Positions 1 through 9,569 of a stretch of DNA of 64,000 nucleotides are shown piece after piece. The notes beneath the pieces are model-generated. The model made no database searches. It had not been told where the DNA came from and saw nothing but the letters and a program-made list of their open reading frames with translations. A program made the position numbers and the translations under genes. The DNA lies in the NCBI GenBank assembly GCA_902776455.1, contig CACYQI010000002.1:62001-126000 (forward strand), written 5' to 3'. The stretch's first letter is position 1, and every line of letters starts with the position of its first letter. Source of the stretch: an uncultured Bacteroidales bacterium (GTDB lineage: Bacteria > Bacteroidota > Bacteroidia > Bacteroidales > Bacteroidaceae).

Positions 1-1
1 T

Positions 2-256
2 GCCGCCTGTCTGGTCCTGACCACACTTTCTCCCCTCGAATGCCTCGACGCGACGCAGCAGATAGAGCGCGAGCTGGGGCGACGGACGAAGTCGAGCGGC
101 GGCATCTATCACGACCGGCCCATCGACATCGACCTGCTCATGTACGACGACCTCCAGCTCTCCACGCCCCGACTCACCCTTCCGCATCCCCACATGCACG
201 AGCGCGACTTCGTCATGATTCCCCTTCGCGAGATACTCCCCACAGCCGTGGAATGA
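2..256 (+). CDS. folK: FolK (hydroxymethyldihydropterin pyrophosphokinase), C-terminal part
   Basis: The 5' end lies outside the window; the frame is open from base 2 to the TGA at 254-256. FolK transfers pyrophosphate from ATP to 6-hydroxymethyl-dihydropterin in cytoplasmic folate synthesis. The visible 84 residues contain the family signature RPIDIDLLMYDD, which supplies the Mg-binding Asp pair, followed by the typical LPHPHMHERDFVMIPLREI ending. A long repeat-rich intergenic stretch follows, so this is probably the last gene of its transcript. I am confident of the family; the N-terminus cannot be judged. Confidence 0.9.
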   Translation, partial: AACLVLTTLSPLECLDATQQIERELGRRTKSSGGIYHDRPIDIDLLMYDDLQLSTPRLTLPHPHMHERDFVMIPLREILPTAVE

Positions 257-324
257 CCGATTCCGCCTGCCCTTCCCAGCATCATTCCGGGGTATTGTTG
301 TCCGCTATGTAAGCGCTGAAGGCG

Positions 325-509
325 CGAAAGACCACAGACGGGGGCGCAAGCCCCCGGAAAGGAACATCTTAGAGAAAAGAAGCCCCGACGGGGCGACAGA
401 GATTCCAATAGGTTTGGAAACAGCAGGTTAAGAACTCTGTCGCCCCCTCGGGGCTTCCTTTCTTGTGGCATCGTTACCGGGGGCTTGCGCCCCCGTCTGT
501 GGTCTTTCG
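325..509. repeat. Nested inverted repeat with perfect 33-bp outer arms
   Basis: Bases 325-357 and 477-509 are perfect 33-bp reverse complements (starting CGAAAGACCACAGACGGGGG). Inside them a second, slightly imperfect pair lies at about 377-401 and 435-461 (core AAGCCCCGACGGGGCGACAG). Transcribed, this would fold into a very long hairpin. A related copy of the outer arm (CCCCCGTCTGTGGTCTTTCG) occurs near 54256-54275, so it is a dispersed element. Confidence 0.85.
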
Positions 510-658
510 TCTCTTCGAGACTTTTGATAAGCCCCGATGAGCTGCTTTTCGTCTGAGACACAGATGTGAAGGGGCCTAAAAGGAAGAGGGAGAAACGTCC
601 CTCGAGCATCAATAATTTCAGGGGCAGAAACCGTCCCCCTCAGAGGTGGGGTTTTACG

Positions 659-737
659 CTCCGTGGAGCGAAGGCCGATGCTCCGTGGAGCGAAGGCCGA
701 TGCTCCGTGGAGTGTAAGCCGATTCTCCGTGGAGTGT
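659..737. repeat. 22-bp tandem array, four units
   Basis: The core CTCCGTGGAG starts at 659, 681, 703 and 725, exactly 22 bp apart. The core is itself a short dyad (CTCC/GGAG). It belongs to the same sequence family as the arrays at 6619, 16384, 44631 and 53874. Confidence 0.9.
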
Positions 738-957
738 GAGACACCCCCTCTTAGAGGGTGTTTCTTGTTGGCTGTAGTCCGGGGTAAAACCATCAGCGCT
801 CATTTGGCGGAAAGCAATGGTTCCAAAGAGTGATTTCCTCGTGCCGATGGGGCTGAAAAAGCGTCGGAAAGGTGCCGGAAGCGTGCCGAAAAGTAAAAAA
901 ACACGCTCGTAACCAATAATTTTTCAACTTTCAATTTTCAATTCTCAACTTTTTTCT

Positions 958-965
958 TACCTTTG
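958..965 (+). promoter_or_regulatory. Bacteroidetes -7 box for rpsO
   Basis: TACCTTTG fits the Bacteroidales -7 consensus TAnnTTTG and lies 74 bp before the rpsO start. No clear -33 TTTG is visible at the usual spacing. Confidence 0.7.
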
Positions 966-1039
966 CACCCGCATTTGCGAAACAGTGCCGACGAGAGGTG
1001 CTGTTCGACAAACAAGTTCAACACATAAAAACAAACATT

Positions 1040-1309
1040 ATGTACTTAGACACAGCTAAGAAAGAAGAGATCTTTGAGAAATTCGGTCAGGGAAAAGCCG
1101 ACACAGGTAGTGCCGAGAGCCAAATCGCTCTGTTCAGCTATCGCATCAGCCACCTCACCGAGCACATGAAGCAGAACCGCAAGGACCACAGCACCGAGCG
1201 TGCCCTGACTGGTCTGGTCGGCAAGCGTCGCGCCCTGCTCAACTACCTGAAGGCCCGTGACATCAATCGCTATCGTGCCATCGTCAAAGCTCTCGGTCTG
1301 CGTAAATAA
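1040..1309 (+). CDS. rpsO: 30S ribosomal protein S15
   Basis: 89 residues, the usual length for S15, which binds 16S rRNA and helps assemble the small-subunit platform. The family pattern is clear: GKADTGSAESQIALFSYRI near the start, then LTEHMKQNRKDHSTERAL and KRRALLNYLKARDINRY. I take ATG 1040 rather than the in-frame GTG at 998, because MYLDTAKKEEI matches the family start and the earlier codons lie in the leader. It is a single-gene unit with its own promoter and a strong terminator directly after it. Confidence 0.97.
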   Translation: MYLDTAKKEEIFEKFGQGKADTGSAESQIALFSYRISHLTEHMKQNRKDHSTERALTGLVGKRRALLNYLKARDINRYRAIVKALGLRK

Positions 1310-1334
1310 CCTGCGCAGCTCCGCTGGAAAAGAA

Positions 1335-1379
1335 AAAAGGCTGCATTCCCTCAGCGGGCGTGCAGCCTTTCTTTCTTTT
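1335..1379 (+). terminator. Rho-independent terminator of rpsO
   Basis: The stem AAAGGCTGCA (1335-1344) pairs with TGCAGCCTTT (1361-1370) and is followed by a T-rich run. It begins 26 bp after the rpsO stop. Confidence 0.85.
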
Positions 1380-1447
1380 GATTATTAACTCTTAAATAGG
1401 AAAGCCTAGGATAGCCTAGGAAAGCCTAGGATAACCCTTCAACAGTT

Positions 1448-4057
1448 ATGAATTGGAAAAAGTTTCTCCCTGATGTGCTGGCCGTCGCGTTCTTCGTGGC
1501 CGTCAGCGTAGTGTATTTCCTGGTGCCTATCCGCGACGGACTTGTTCTGACAGGGCACGACCACACCGGCGGCGTCGGCAGTGGCGTGGAGATGGAGCAG
1601 TACAGAGCCACCCATAATGGCGAGCGGACGCGCTGGACCAACACGCTCTTCTGCGGAATGCCCACCTATCAGATGAGTCCCAGCTACGGCAGCACCGACA
1701 CGCTCAGCTCGCTGGAGCGCGTCTATCAGCTCGGCTTGCCCGGCCTTTCGGCCTACGCCGCCTACGTCTTCATGATGCTGCTGGGCTTCTACATCATGCT
1801 CCGAGCCTTCGACTTCCGCGTCTGGATGGCAGCACTCGGCGCGGTGCTATGGGCTTTCAGCAGTTACTATTTCATCATCATTCAAGCCGGACACATCTGG
1901 AAACTGCTGACGCTCAGCTTCATCCCGCCCACCATCGGCGGCATGGTGCTGTGCTACAGAGGCCGATACATACTGGGAACAGCCGTGACGGGCTTCTTTG
2001 CAGCCATGCAGATTCACAGCAACCACGTCCAGATGAGCTACTACTTCCTGTTCGTCATCGCTTTGATGTCGCTCGCTTTCCTCATCGATGCCATCCGTCA
2101 ACGCACGTTTGCGCGGTGGCTGAAGGCAACCTGTTGCTTCGCCATTGGTGGCATCCTGGGCGTCTGCATCAACCTGAGCAACCTCTATCACACTTATGAG
2201 TACAGCAAGGAAAGCATGCGCGGCAAGAGCGAACTAACGCAGAAGACGAAAGACCCTGCTGACCAGACATCAAGCGGCCTTGAGCGAAGCTACATCACCA
2301 TGTGGTCGTATGGCAAGGGAGAGACTTGGTCGTTGCTCGTTCCTAACGTGAAAGGCGGCGCAAGCCAGCTGTTGGCCGACAACGAGACGGCCATGAAACA
2401 CGCCCGACAAGACTTCGCTCCCATCTATCGCGCCTTTACGCAATACTGGGGCGAACAGCCGGGAACGAGCGGCCCCGTGTATGTCGGAGCCTTCGTCCTC
2501 ATGCTCTTCTGGCTCGGATTCTTCGTCGTCAAGGGTCCCATGAAGTGGTGTCTCTTCGCCGCCACCGTGCTGAGCATCCTCCTCTCATGGGGTAAGAACT
2601 TCATGGGCTTCACCGACTTCTTCCTCGACTACGTGCCGATGTACGACAAGTTCCGCACCGTAGCCAGCATCCTCGTCATAGCGGAATTCACGATTCCCCT
2701 GCTTGCGATGCTCGCTCTGAAAGAGGTTGTCGGTAATCCCGACTGCCTGCGCGGCCGCGAAGACCACCTTCCGCGCGTACATTATATTACTATTAGTTTC
2801 GCCCTCACCGGCGGCATGGCCCTCCTGTTCTGGCTTATGCCCGACCTCTTCTTTGGCAATTACATCTCCTCCTCCGACCAGATGTACATGCAGCAATACG
2901 TCTCGGCAGGCTACATCCCGCAGGAGATGGCGGGCCAAATCATGGCGAACATGAGCGAGATGCGCAGGGCGATGTTCACGGCCGATGCCTTCAGGAGCTT
3001 CGTCGTAGTGGCTGTCGGCACCGTCCTGCTGCTTCTCTACCGCTTCGGCAAGTTGAAGGCCACGCCCATGACTGCAGGCCTCATCCTCCTCTGCCTCGTC
3101 GATATGTGGGGCGTAAACAAGCGTTACCTCAACGACGGCATGTTCACTCGTCCGCAAACCAACGCCCAGGCCTTCCCCGAGACAGAAGCCGACAAGATGA
3201 TTCTGCAGGACAGCGACAAGTACTACCGTGTGCTGAACCTCAGCGTAAGCACCTTCAACGACAACACCACCTCGTTCTATCACAAGAGCATCGGTGGCTA
3301 TCATCCCGCCAAGCTGCGCCGCTATCAGGAACTCGTCGAGGAGCATCTGCACGGAGAGATGGGCAACATCAATCAGGCAGTAGTGGAAACCGCCGGACAC
3401 CTCGAGGCCTGCAACGGCGACAGCCTCTTCCCGGTGCTCAACATGCTCAACACGAAGTACCTCATCGTGCCTTTGAAGGACAACGGGAAGCTGCCCGTGC
3501 AGAACCCTTGGGCACAGGGCAACGGCTGGTTCGTAGAGCGTCTTGAGTATGTTCCCGATGCCGATTCCGAGATTGCTGCCATGCATGGAGCCGACCTTCG
3601 CCACGTGGCTGTGGTCGATGAAGCCTTTGCCGACGTGCTGGGCCGCGAGCAGACCGCCTCTGACTCCCCCTTAAAGGGAGAGGATGCAGGCAAAGACTCC
3701 CTCTCTTTAAGCGAGGGCTGGGGAGGGTCTTCTCTTGGTACCGTCGAGCTTACCGGCTACGAAGCCAACCGCTTGACCTATAAGGTAAAGAGCCAGAAGG
3801 GAGGCGTCGTCGTCCTGAGCGAAATATACTATCCCGGCTGGACCTGTACCATCGACGGCGAGCCGACCAGCATAGCCCGTGCGAACTACGTGCTGCGTGC
3901 CGTCAAGGTGCCTGCCGGAGAGCACGAAATGGTGATGACCTTCGACCCGCAGACCGTGCATGTCACCGAGACCATCGCTTATGCAGCCCTCGCTCTGCTT
4001 GCCTTGCTGCTCGTCGGCTTGCTGGCCTTCAGCCTCTACAAGCGTAGGCAGAAGTAG
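1448..4057 (+). CDS. YfhO-family polytopic membrane protein
   Basis: An 869-residue inner-membrane protein with many hydrophobic segments, starting at about residues 8-27 and ending with a last helix before the terminal KRRQK. The N-terminal half has the YfhO-family look (GHDHTGG near residue 37, then RTRWTNTLFCGMPTYQ). The soluble C-terminal part has the YYPGWTCTIDG motif common in the family. YfhO proteins are thought to be membrane glycosyltransferase-like enzymes; the Gram-positive member takes part in glycosylating surface polymer, and the substrate here is unknown. Residues of about 739-761 (bases 3663-3730) are encoded by two copies of the genome's palindromic CTCCCTTTAAGGGAG element, inserted in frame in a region before the last beta domain. 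The gene stands alone between rpsO and groS. Confidence 0.8.
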   Translation: MNWKKFLPDVLAVAFFVAVSVVYFLVPIRDGLVLTGHDHTGGVGSGVEMEQYRATHNGERTRWTNTLFCGMPTYQMSPSYGSTDTLSSLERVYQLGLPGLSAYAAYVFMMLLGFYIMLRAFDFRVWMAALGAVLWAFSSYYFIIIQAGHIWKLLTLSFIPPTIGGMVLCYRGRYILGTAVTGFFAAMQIHSNHVQMSYYFLFVIALMSLAFLIDAIRQRTFARWLKATCCFAIGGILGVCINLSNLYHTYEYSKESMRGKSELTQKTKDPADQTSSGLERSYITMWSYGKGETWSLLVPNVKGGASQLLADNETAMKHARQDFAPIYRAFTQYWGEQPGTSGPVYVGAFVLMLFWLGFFVVKGPMKWCLFAATVLSILLSWGKNFMGFTDFFLDYVPMYDKFRTVASILVIAEFTIPLLAMLALKEVVGNPDCLRGREDHLPRVHYITISFALTGGMALLFWLMPDLFFGNYISSSDQMYMQQYVSAGYIPQEMAGQIMANMSEMRRAMFTADAFRSFVVVAVGTVLLLLYRFGKLKATPMTAGLILLCLVDMWGVNKRYLNDGMFTRPQTNAQAFPETEADKMILQDSDKYYRVLNLSVSTFNDNTTSFYHKSIGGYHPAKLRRYQELVEEHLHGEMGNINQAVVETAGHLEACNGDSLFPVLNMLNTKYLIVPLKDNGKLPVQNPWAQGNGWFVERLEYVPDADSEIAAMHGADLRHVAVVDEAFADVLGREQTASDSPLKGEDAGKDSLSLSEGWGGSSLGTVELTGYEANRLTYKVKSQKGGVVVLSEIYYPGWTCTIDGEPTSIARANYVLRAVKVPAGEHEMVMTFDPQTVHVTETIAYAALALLALLLVGLLAFSLYKRRQK

Positions 4058-4159
4058 CGCCATGGCTGTCAGGTTTTGCTACCATCTGTATCCCGTGCCA
4101 ACGGATTTGCTGTCCGCCGGCACGGGATAGGACGGCCTGAAAGGCCATTAAGCACTTAG

Positions 4160-4187
4160 CCCAGGGCATCGCCCTGGGTATTTTTTT
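4160..4187 (+). terminator. Rho-independent terminator after the yfhO-like gene
   Basis: CCCAGGGC (4160-4167), a three-base loop and GCCCTGGG (4171-4178) are followed by TATTTTTTT. Confidence 0.85.
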
Positions 4188-4238
4188 GCAGGTGTACCCG
4201 TCGGGGCGTTCCCCAAGTCTGAGGCTGTCGATTTACGC

Positions 4239-4320
4239 TCCGTGGAGCATCGCCAGTCCCACCGCGGGAGGACTGGAGTCCCACCACGGGAGGACTGCAG
4301 TCCTACCACGGTGGGACTGA
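4239..4320. repeat. 22-bp tandem array, about four units
   Basis: Units beginning AGTCCCACC recur at 4255, 4277 and 4299, exactly 22 bp apart. A preceding CTCCGTGGAG core at 4239 is in register with them. The units are imperfect palindromes (GTCC...GGAC). Confidence 0.85.
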
Positions 4321-4381
4321 CGGCATGGCACGGTGGCATGTTTTGTCAGTCGTGGCAGATAATCTGACGCATCGTGCGAGT

Positions 4382-4398
4382 TTGGCACGCACTTTGTA
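4382..4398 (+). promoter_or_regulatory. Possible sigma-54 (-24/-12) promoter of groS
   Basis: TTGGCACG followed after four bases by TTGT matches the sigma-54 consensus TTGGCACG-N4-TTGC except at the last base. It lies about 50 bp before groS, where no TAnnTTTG box is visible. A dyad GTGCG...CGCAC overlaps it. This is inference from sequence only. Confidence 0.4.
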
Positions 4399-4445
4399 TG
4401 AAAGAAGGTGGAAAGTTTAATTAATAACCAAATAAAAGCAAAGCA

Positions 4446-4718
4446 ATGAACGTAAAACCATTGGCAGACCGCGTGCTCATCGAGCCCGCTCCTGCAGAGA
4501 CAAAGACAGTAGGCGGCATCATCATCCCCGACACCGCTAAGGAGAAACCCCTGAAGGGCACCATCGTTGCCGTAGGTAATGGCACGAAGGACGAAGAGAT
4601 GGTCCTCAAAGAAGGCGACCAGGTACTCTACGGCAAGTATGCCGGAACGGAGGTCGAGATTGACGGCAAGAAGTATCTCATCATGCGTCAGAGCGACGTA
4701 GTAGCAATACTCAGTTAA
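4446..4718 (+). CDS. groS: Co-chaperonin GroES
   Basis: 90 residues, the normal length. GroES forms the heptameric lid of the GroEL folding chamber. The N-terminus [18 protein letters not shown], the mobile-loop region around [17 protein letters not shown] and the ending [15 protein letters not shown] are typical of the family. groL follows after 157 bp of intergenic DNA that carries AT-rich attcataattc microrepeats in both orientations. The two are presumably co-transcribed. Confidence 0.97.
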   Translation: MNVKPLADRVLIEPAPAETKTVGGIIIPDTAKEKPLKGTIVAVGNGTKDEEMVLKEGDQVLYGKYAGTEVEIDGKKYLIMRQSDVVAILS

Positions 4719-6507
<1,789 letters not shown>

Positions 6508-6564
6508 AAACCGATGTTCTTCCCTCCGAAGGGACAGCCCTTTCGGGAGACATGATACGAAGCG

Positions 6565-6602
6565 AAGGCCGACACAATACGTTGCGTCGGCCTTTACTTT
6601 TT
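6565..6602 (+). terminator. Rho-independent terminator of groSL
   Basis: AAGGCCGACACAA (6565-6577) pairs with TTGCGTCGGCCTT (6582-6594) with one mismatch, and a T-rich run follows. Confidence 0.85.
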
Positions 6603-6618
6603 GAGGCATCGGCTCACA

Positions 6619-6705
6619 CAACGTGGAGCGTCGGCCTACACAACGTGGAGCATCGGCCTACACAACGTGGAGCGTCGGCCGATGCAACGTGGAGCGTCGG
6701 ACTCC
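6619..6705. repeat. 22-bp tandem array, four units
   Basis: CAACGTGGAG starts at 6619, 6641, 6663 and 6685, exactly 22 bp apart, with GCGTCGGCC-type spacers. This is the reverse orientation of the CTCCACGTTG arrays found further on. Confidence 0.9.
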
Positions 6706-6833
6706 TCCCTGTGCGGCTGTTTTTCACGCCCCGAAAAGGCGATGATGAAACGACTGCGAAGAATAATTCACGTTTTTCTTTGCGCCCGCGAAAATAATTC
6801 AGCATTCTTCATCTTTAATTCTTAATTTCTTCG

Positions 6834-6841
6834 TATCTTTG
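6834..6841 (+). promoter_or_regulatory. -7 box of coaX, giving a leaderless or nearly leaderless mRNA
   Basis: TATCTTTG ends only 5 bp before the GTG start of coaX (6847). In Bacteroidales, transcription starts a few bases after this box, so the mRNA would start at or next to the start codon. Confidence 0.65.
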
Positions 6842-6846
6842 CACCC

Positions 6847-7587
6847 GTGAAGCTGATAATAGACATAGGAAACACCGTCACGAAGATGGTTGCTTTCCGA
6901 GGTGACGAGCCTGTTGATGAGCTACGCGTCGAGAGTGGTGCGCTCAGCGGGCTGGCAGATTTCGTAGGCAAACACGGCTTTCGGAGCGGAATAGTCGGGT
7001 CTGTCCGCGACCTCACGTACAGCGAAGAGGAGGCTCTCGCCAACCTGCCGTTCCCCCTCCTCAAGCTCTCGCACGACACCCCGATACCCATCGCGAACCG
7101 CTACCGCACGCCCGAGACGCTGGGCAGCGACCGTCTGGCAGCCGTGGTAGGCGCCAGCTCGCTCAAGCCCGGCAAGGACCTCCTCATCATCGATGCAGGT
7201 ACTTGCATCACCTACGAGGTCATCGACGCCCGCGGCAACTACTGGGGAGGCAACATCGCACCAGGTATGCAGATGCGCCTGAAGGCCTTGCACGAGTTCA
7301 CCGCCCGCCTGCCCCTCGTCGAAGCTGAAGGCGATGTGCCCGGCATGGGCTACAATACGGAGACAGCCATACGCAGCGGCGTGCTGCGCGGCATGAAGTA
7401 CGAGATAGAAGGCTACATCAAGTCGATGCGTGCCAAGTTCCCCCACTTGCTGGTCTTCCTTACGGGCGGCGACCACATCAACTTCGACCCAGGCATCAAG
7501 AACATCATCTTCTCCGACAGATTCATTGTGCCCCGAGGACTCAACAAGATACTCGACTACAATGAAAAAGCGAAGAGTGAAGAATGA
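6847..7587 (+). CDS. coaX: Type III pantothenate kinase
   Basis: 246 residues. CoaX phosphorylates pantothenate in the first step of coenzyme A synthesis and is not feedback-inhibited in the way type I enzymes are. Motifs include the N-terminal DIGNTVTK phosphate loop, the GSDRLAAVVGA segment, the DAGTCITYEVID Asp motif and GGNIAPGMQMR. The GTG at 6847 must be the start because the DIGNT strand begins five residues later and no alternative exists upstream of the -7 box. It leads a run of four co-directional genes (coaX, an outer-membrane protein, lptC, gldE) with short gaps, probably one operon. Confidence 0.95.
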   Translation: MKLIIDIGNTVTKMVAFRGDEPVDELRVESGALSGLADFVGKHGFRSGIVGSVRDLTYSEEEALANLPFPLLKLSHDTPIPIANRYRTPETLGSDRLAAVVGASSLKPGKDLLIIDAGTCITYEVIDARGNYWGGNIAPGMQMRLKALHEFTARLPLVEAEGDVPGMGYNTETAIRSGVLRGMKYEIEGYIKSMRAKFPHLLVFLTGGDHINFDPGIKNIIFSDRFIVPRGLNKILDYNEKAKSEE

Positions 7588-7606
7588 AAGTATCCTTAAT
7601 TGAATT

Positions 7607-8968
7607 ATGCGTAAATTAATATTATCCGTTTATAATCTCAACCAGTCATTGGTGTGTCGTCTTTGGGGCGTGATAGTAATCCTTATTCTTCACTCTTCGC
7701 TCTTCACTCTTCACTCCTTTGCCCAGACGGCAGGCACCATCTCCACCTATTCCCGCTTCGGTCTCGGACTGCTTCACGACCAGTCGCAGGGTTTCAACAA
7801 GTCGATGGGCGGCGTAGGCCTTGGTGTGCGCATCGGCAACCGCATCAACACCGTCAACCCTGCTTCCTATTCCGCCATAGACTCCCTGAGCCTCATCTTC
7901 GATGTAGGCATGAGGGCATCCTTCGGCCGGATGAGGCAAGGCACGACCACCGTAGGCGTCAACAACGCATCGCTCGACTATGCTCATGTCGGCATGCGCC
8001 TTGCCAGAAGACTCGGCCTTGCCGTAGGCTACATGCCCTATACCAATATCGGCTACGAGTTCTCGACGCCCGAAAAGGTCGTCACCACCGATGCCAACAG
8101 CTCGCAGCCCATCACCAGCATCAATGTCTATAGCGGCAGCGGCGGCCTGAACCAGATTTACCTCGGCTTGGGATGGCGAGCCTATCGCGGCCTCTCCGTC
8201 GGCGCTAACGTCAGCTTCCTCTGGGGGCGCTACGACCACCTCCTCATGCCGAACTACATGGAAGGCGGCGTGACAGGCAATTCCTACAGCAGCACCATCA
8301 AGAGCTACAACGCGTCGCTGAAGACCTACAAGTTAGACTTTGGCGCCCAGTACCCCGTCCGCCTGTCGCGTCAGGACTGGCTCAGCCTCGGTGCGACCGT
8401 CGGCATAGGCCACGAGATAGCTCAGGACGCAAGCCTCCTCATCTTTTCTACGCAAGGCGACACGGCGACGTACACCGCCTCCTCGCCATTCGACCTTCCC
8501 TTCAGCTTCGGACTCGGAGCCGCATGGCAGCACAAGAACAACCTCCTCGTCGCTGCCGACGTGCATCATGTGCGCTGGGGCGACTGTCGTATGCCCGTCG
8601 AAACGCCCAGCGGCTATGCTGCCACGAAGGGTTCCTACAAGAACATGACTAAGGCAGCCATCGGCGTACAATGGACTCCCAACCCCTTCGGCAACTTCTG
8701 GCAACGCATCCAGTATCGTGCCGGATTGAGTTATGCCACGCCCTACCTCAAAATCGACCAGCTGAACGGCCCCAGCGAGATGCGTCTCGGAGCCGGAATA
8801 GGATTGCCCATCATCAACAAGCATAACAATCGTTCCGTCGTCAACTTCGGCCTTCAGTGGCTCAGACGCTCGGCCAGCGCCGCAAGCCTGGTGAAGGAAG
8901 ACTACTTTGTCATCAACCTCGGCCTGACCTTCAACGAGCGCTGGTTCATGAAGTACAAGATAGAGTAA
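7607..8968 (+). CDS. Outer-membrane beta-barrel protein, FadL/PorV-like
   Basis: 453 residues with a signal peptide ending near HSFAQ (about residue 40). Alternating hydrophobic strands follow, and an aromatic C-terminal strand (LGLTFNERWFMKYKIE) is typical of barrels. A homologue commonly sits between coaX and lptC in Bacteroidales; its exact function is not known to me. The hydrophobic core and end of the signal peptide ([11 protein letters not shown]) are encoded by the dispersed ttcactcttcactc microrepeat at 7686-7717, so a repeat appears to serve as a secretion signal. The start ATG 7607 is 20 bp after coaX. Confidence 0.7.
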   Translation: MRKLILSVYNLNQSLVCRLWGVIVILILHSSLFTLHSFAQTAGTISTYSRFGLGLLHDQSQGFNKSMGGVGLGVRIGNRINTVNPASYSAIDSLSLIFDVGMRASFGRMRQGTTTVGVNNASLDYAHVGMRLARRLGLAVGYMPYTNIGYEFSTPEKVVTTDANSSQPITSINVYSGSGGLNQIYLGLGWRAYRGLSVGANVSFLWGRYDHLLMPNYMEGGVTGNSYSSTIKSYNASLKTYKLDFGAQYPVRLSRQDWLSLGATVGIGHEIAQDASLLIFSTQGDTATYTASSPFDLPFSFGLGAAWQHKNNLLVAADVHHVRWGDCRMPVETPSGYAATKGSYKNMTKAAIGVQWTPNPFGNFWQRIQYRAGLSYATPYLKIDQLNGPSEMRLGAGIGLPIINKHNNRSVVNFGLQWLRRSASAASLVKEDYFVINLGLTFNERWFMKYKIE

Positions 8969-9006
8969 GCCTCTCCGCCGCGTTTAGAACTGGAAATCAA
9001 CGAATA

Positions 9007-9567
9007 ATGAATAGCAAAAGGAAACTTCCAAAGGGAGTTTGGGGCGTTCTTCTTCTCCTCTCCTCTTTTGCCTGCTCGGGCGAAGTGGAGCATCTGGCCG
9101 ACCCCATCGCACCGGAGGATTCCCTCCTGTTCATGCACTCTACGGGCGTCAACACGTTCATCAGCGACAGCGGCGTCATGCGCTATCACCTCGTGGTCGA
9201 AGAGTGGGACATCTACAACGGCGTCCCCGGCGAACAGCCCACCTGGAAGTTCATGAAGGGAATGCTCATGGAACGCCTCGACGAGAAGTTCCACGTTGAC
9301 CTCTTCGTGCAGTCGGACACCGCCTACCTCCACAAGCAGGAGCTGTGGGAACTGCGTGGCAGAGTGGTAGTGCGCAATGTGAACGGCGACGTGTTCCGTA
9401 CCGAGGAACTCTTCTGGGACCTCAATGCGCACGAGATGTGGAATAATCAATACATCCACATTACTACGCCAGAGCGCGAACTCGAAGGCACCGAGTTCCA
9501 CAGCAACGAGCAGATGACGCGCTACTACGTGCTTAACTCCGAAGGTTCCTTCCCCGCTAAAGAATAA
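9007..9567 (+). CDS. lptC: LptC-like lipopolysaccharide export lipoprotein
   Basis: 186 residues. The N-terminus carries a lipoprotein signal with the lipobox-like LLSSFACSG (Cys at about residue 23). The rest resembles the LptC beta-jellyroll family, with the recurring pattern LRGRVVVRNVNGDVFRTEEL and LEGTEFHSNEQMTRY. LptC passes lipopolysaccharide from the LptBFG transporter to the periplasmic bridge. I use ATG 9007; the open frame continues upstream but only through the tail of the previous gene. It lies 38 bp after the barrel protein and 2 bp before gldE. Confidence 0.75.
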   Translation: MNSKRKLPKGVWGVLLLLSSFACSGEVEHLADPIAPEDSLLFMHSTGVNTFISDSGVMRYHLVVEEWDIYNGVPGEQPTWKFMKGMLMERLDEKFHVDLFVQSDTAYLHKQELWELRGRVVVRNVNGDVFRTEELFWDLNAHEMWNNQYIHITTPERELEGTEFHSNEQMTRYYVLNSEGSFPAKE

Positions 9568-9569
9568 CG

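Larger units (their letters stand above)
257..997. other. Repeat-rich intergenic region between folK and rpsO
   Basis: I see no convincing gene here. The stretch holds a nested inverted repeat (325-509), a 22-bp tandem array (659-737), a T-rich tract with tcaattttcaattc-type microrepeats near 926-950 that recur throughout the window, and the rpsO promoter. Apparent open frames on the minus strand run through the repeats and look like no known protein. Confidence 0.75.
4058..4445. other. Intergenic region before groS
   Basis: The stretch contains an 11-bp inverted repeat (TATCCCGTGCC at 4089-4099 with GGCACGGGATA at 4119-4129), a terminator, a 22-bp array, and a possible sigma-54 promoter just upstream of groS. 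I see no gene. Confidence 0.75.

Noticed and set aside
998-1039. GTG start for rpsO
   Set aside because: It would add 14 residues unknown in S15 and lies within the leader; ATG 1040 fits the family.
2585-3604. 339-aa minus-strand frame inside the yfhO-like gene
   Set aside because: Antisense shadow with Val/His/Glu-rich composition and no start signals or family likeness. The same applies to the long frames at 37146-38549 and 9699-10601.
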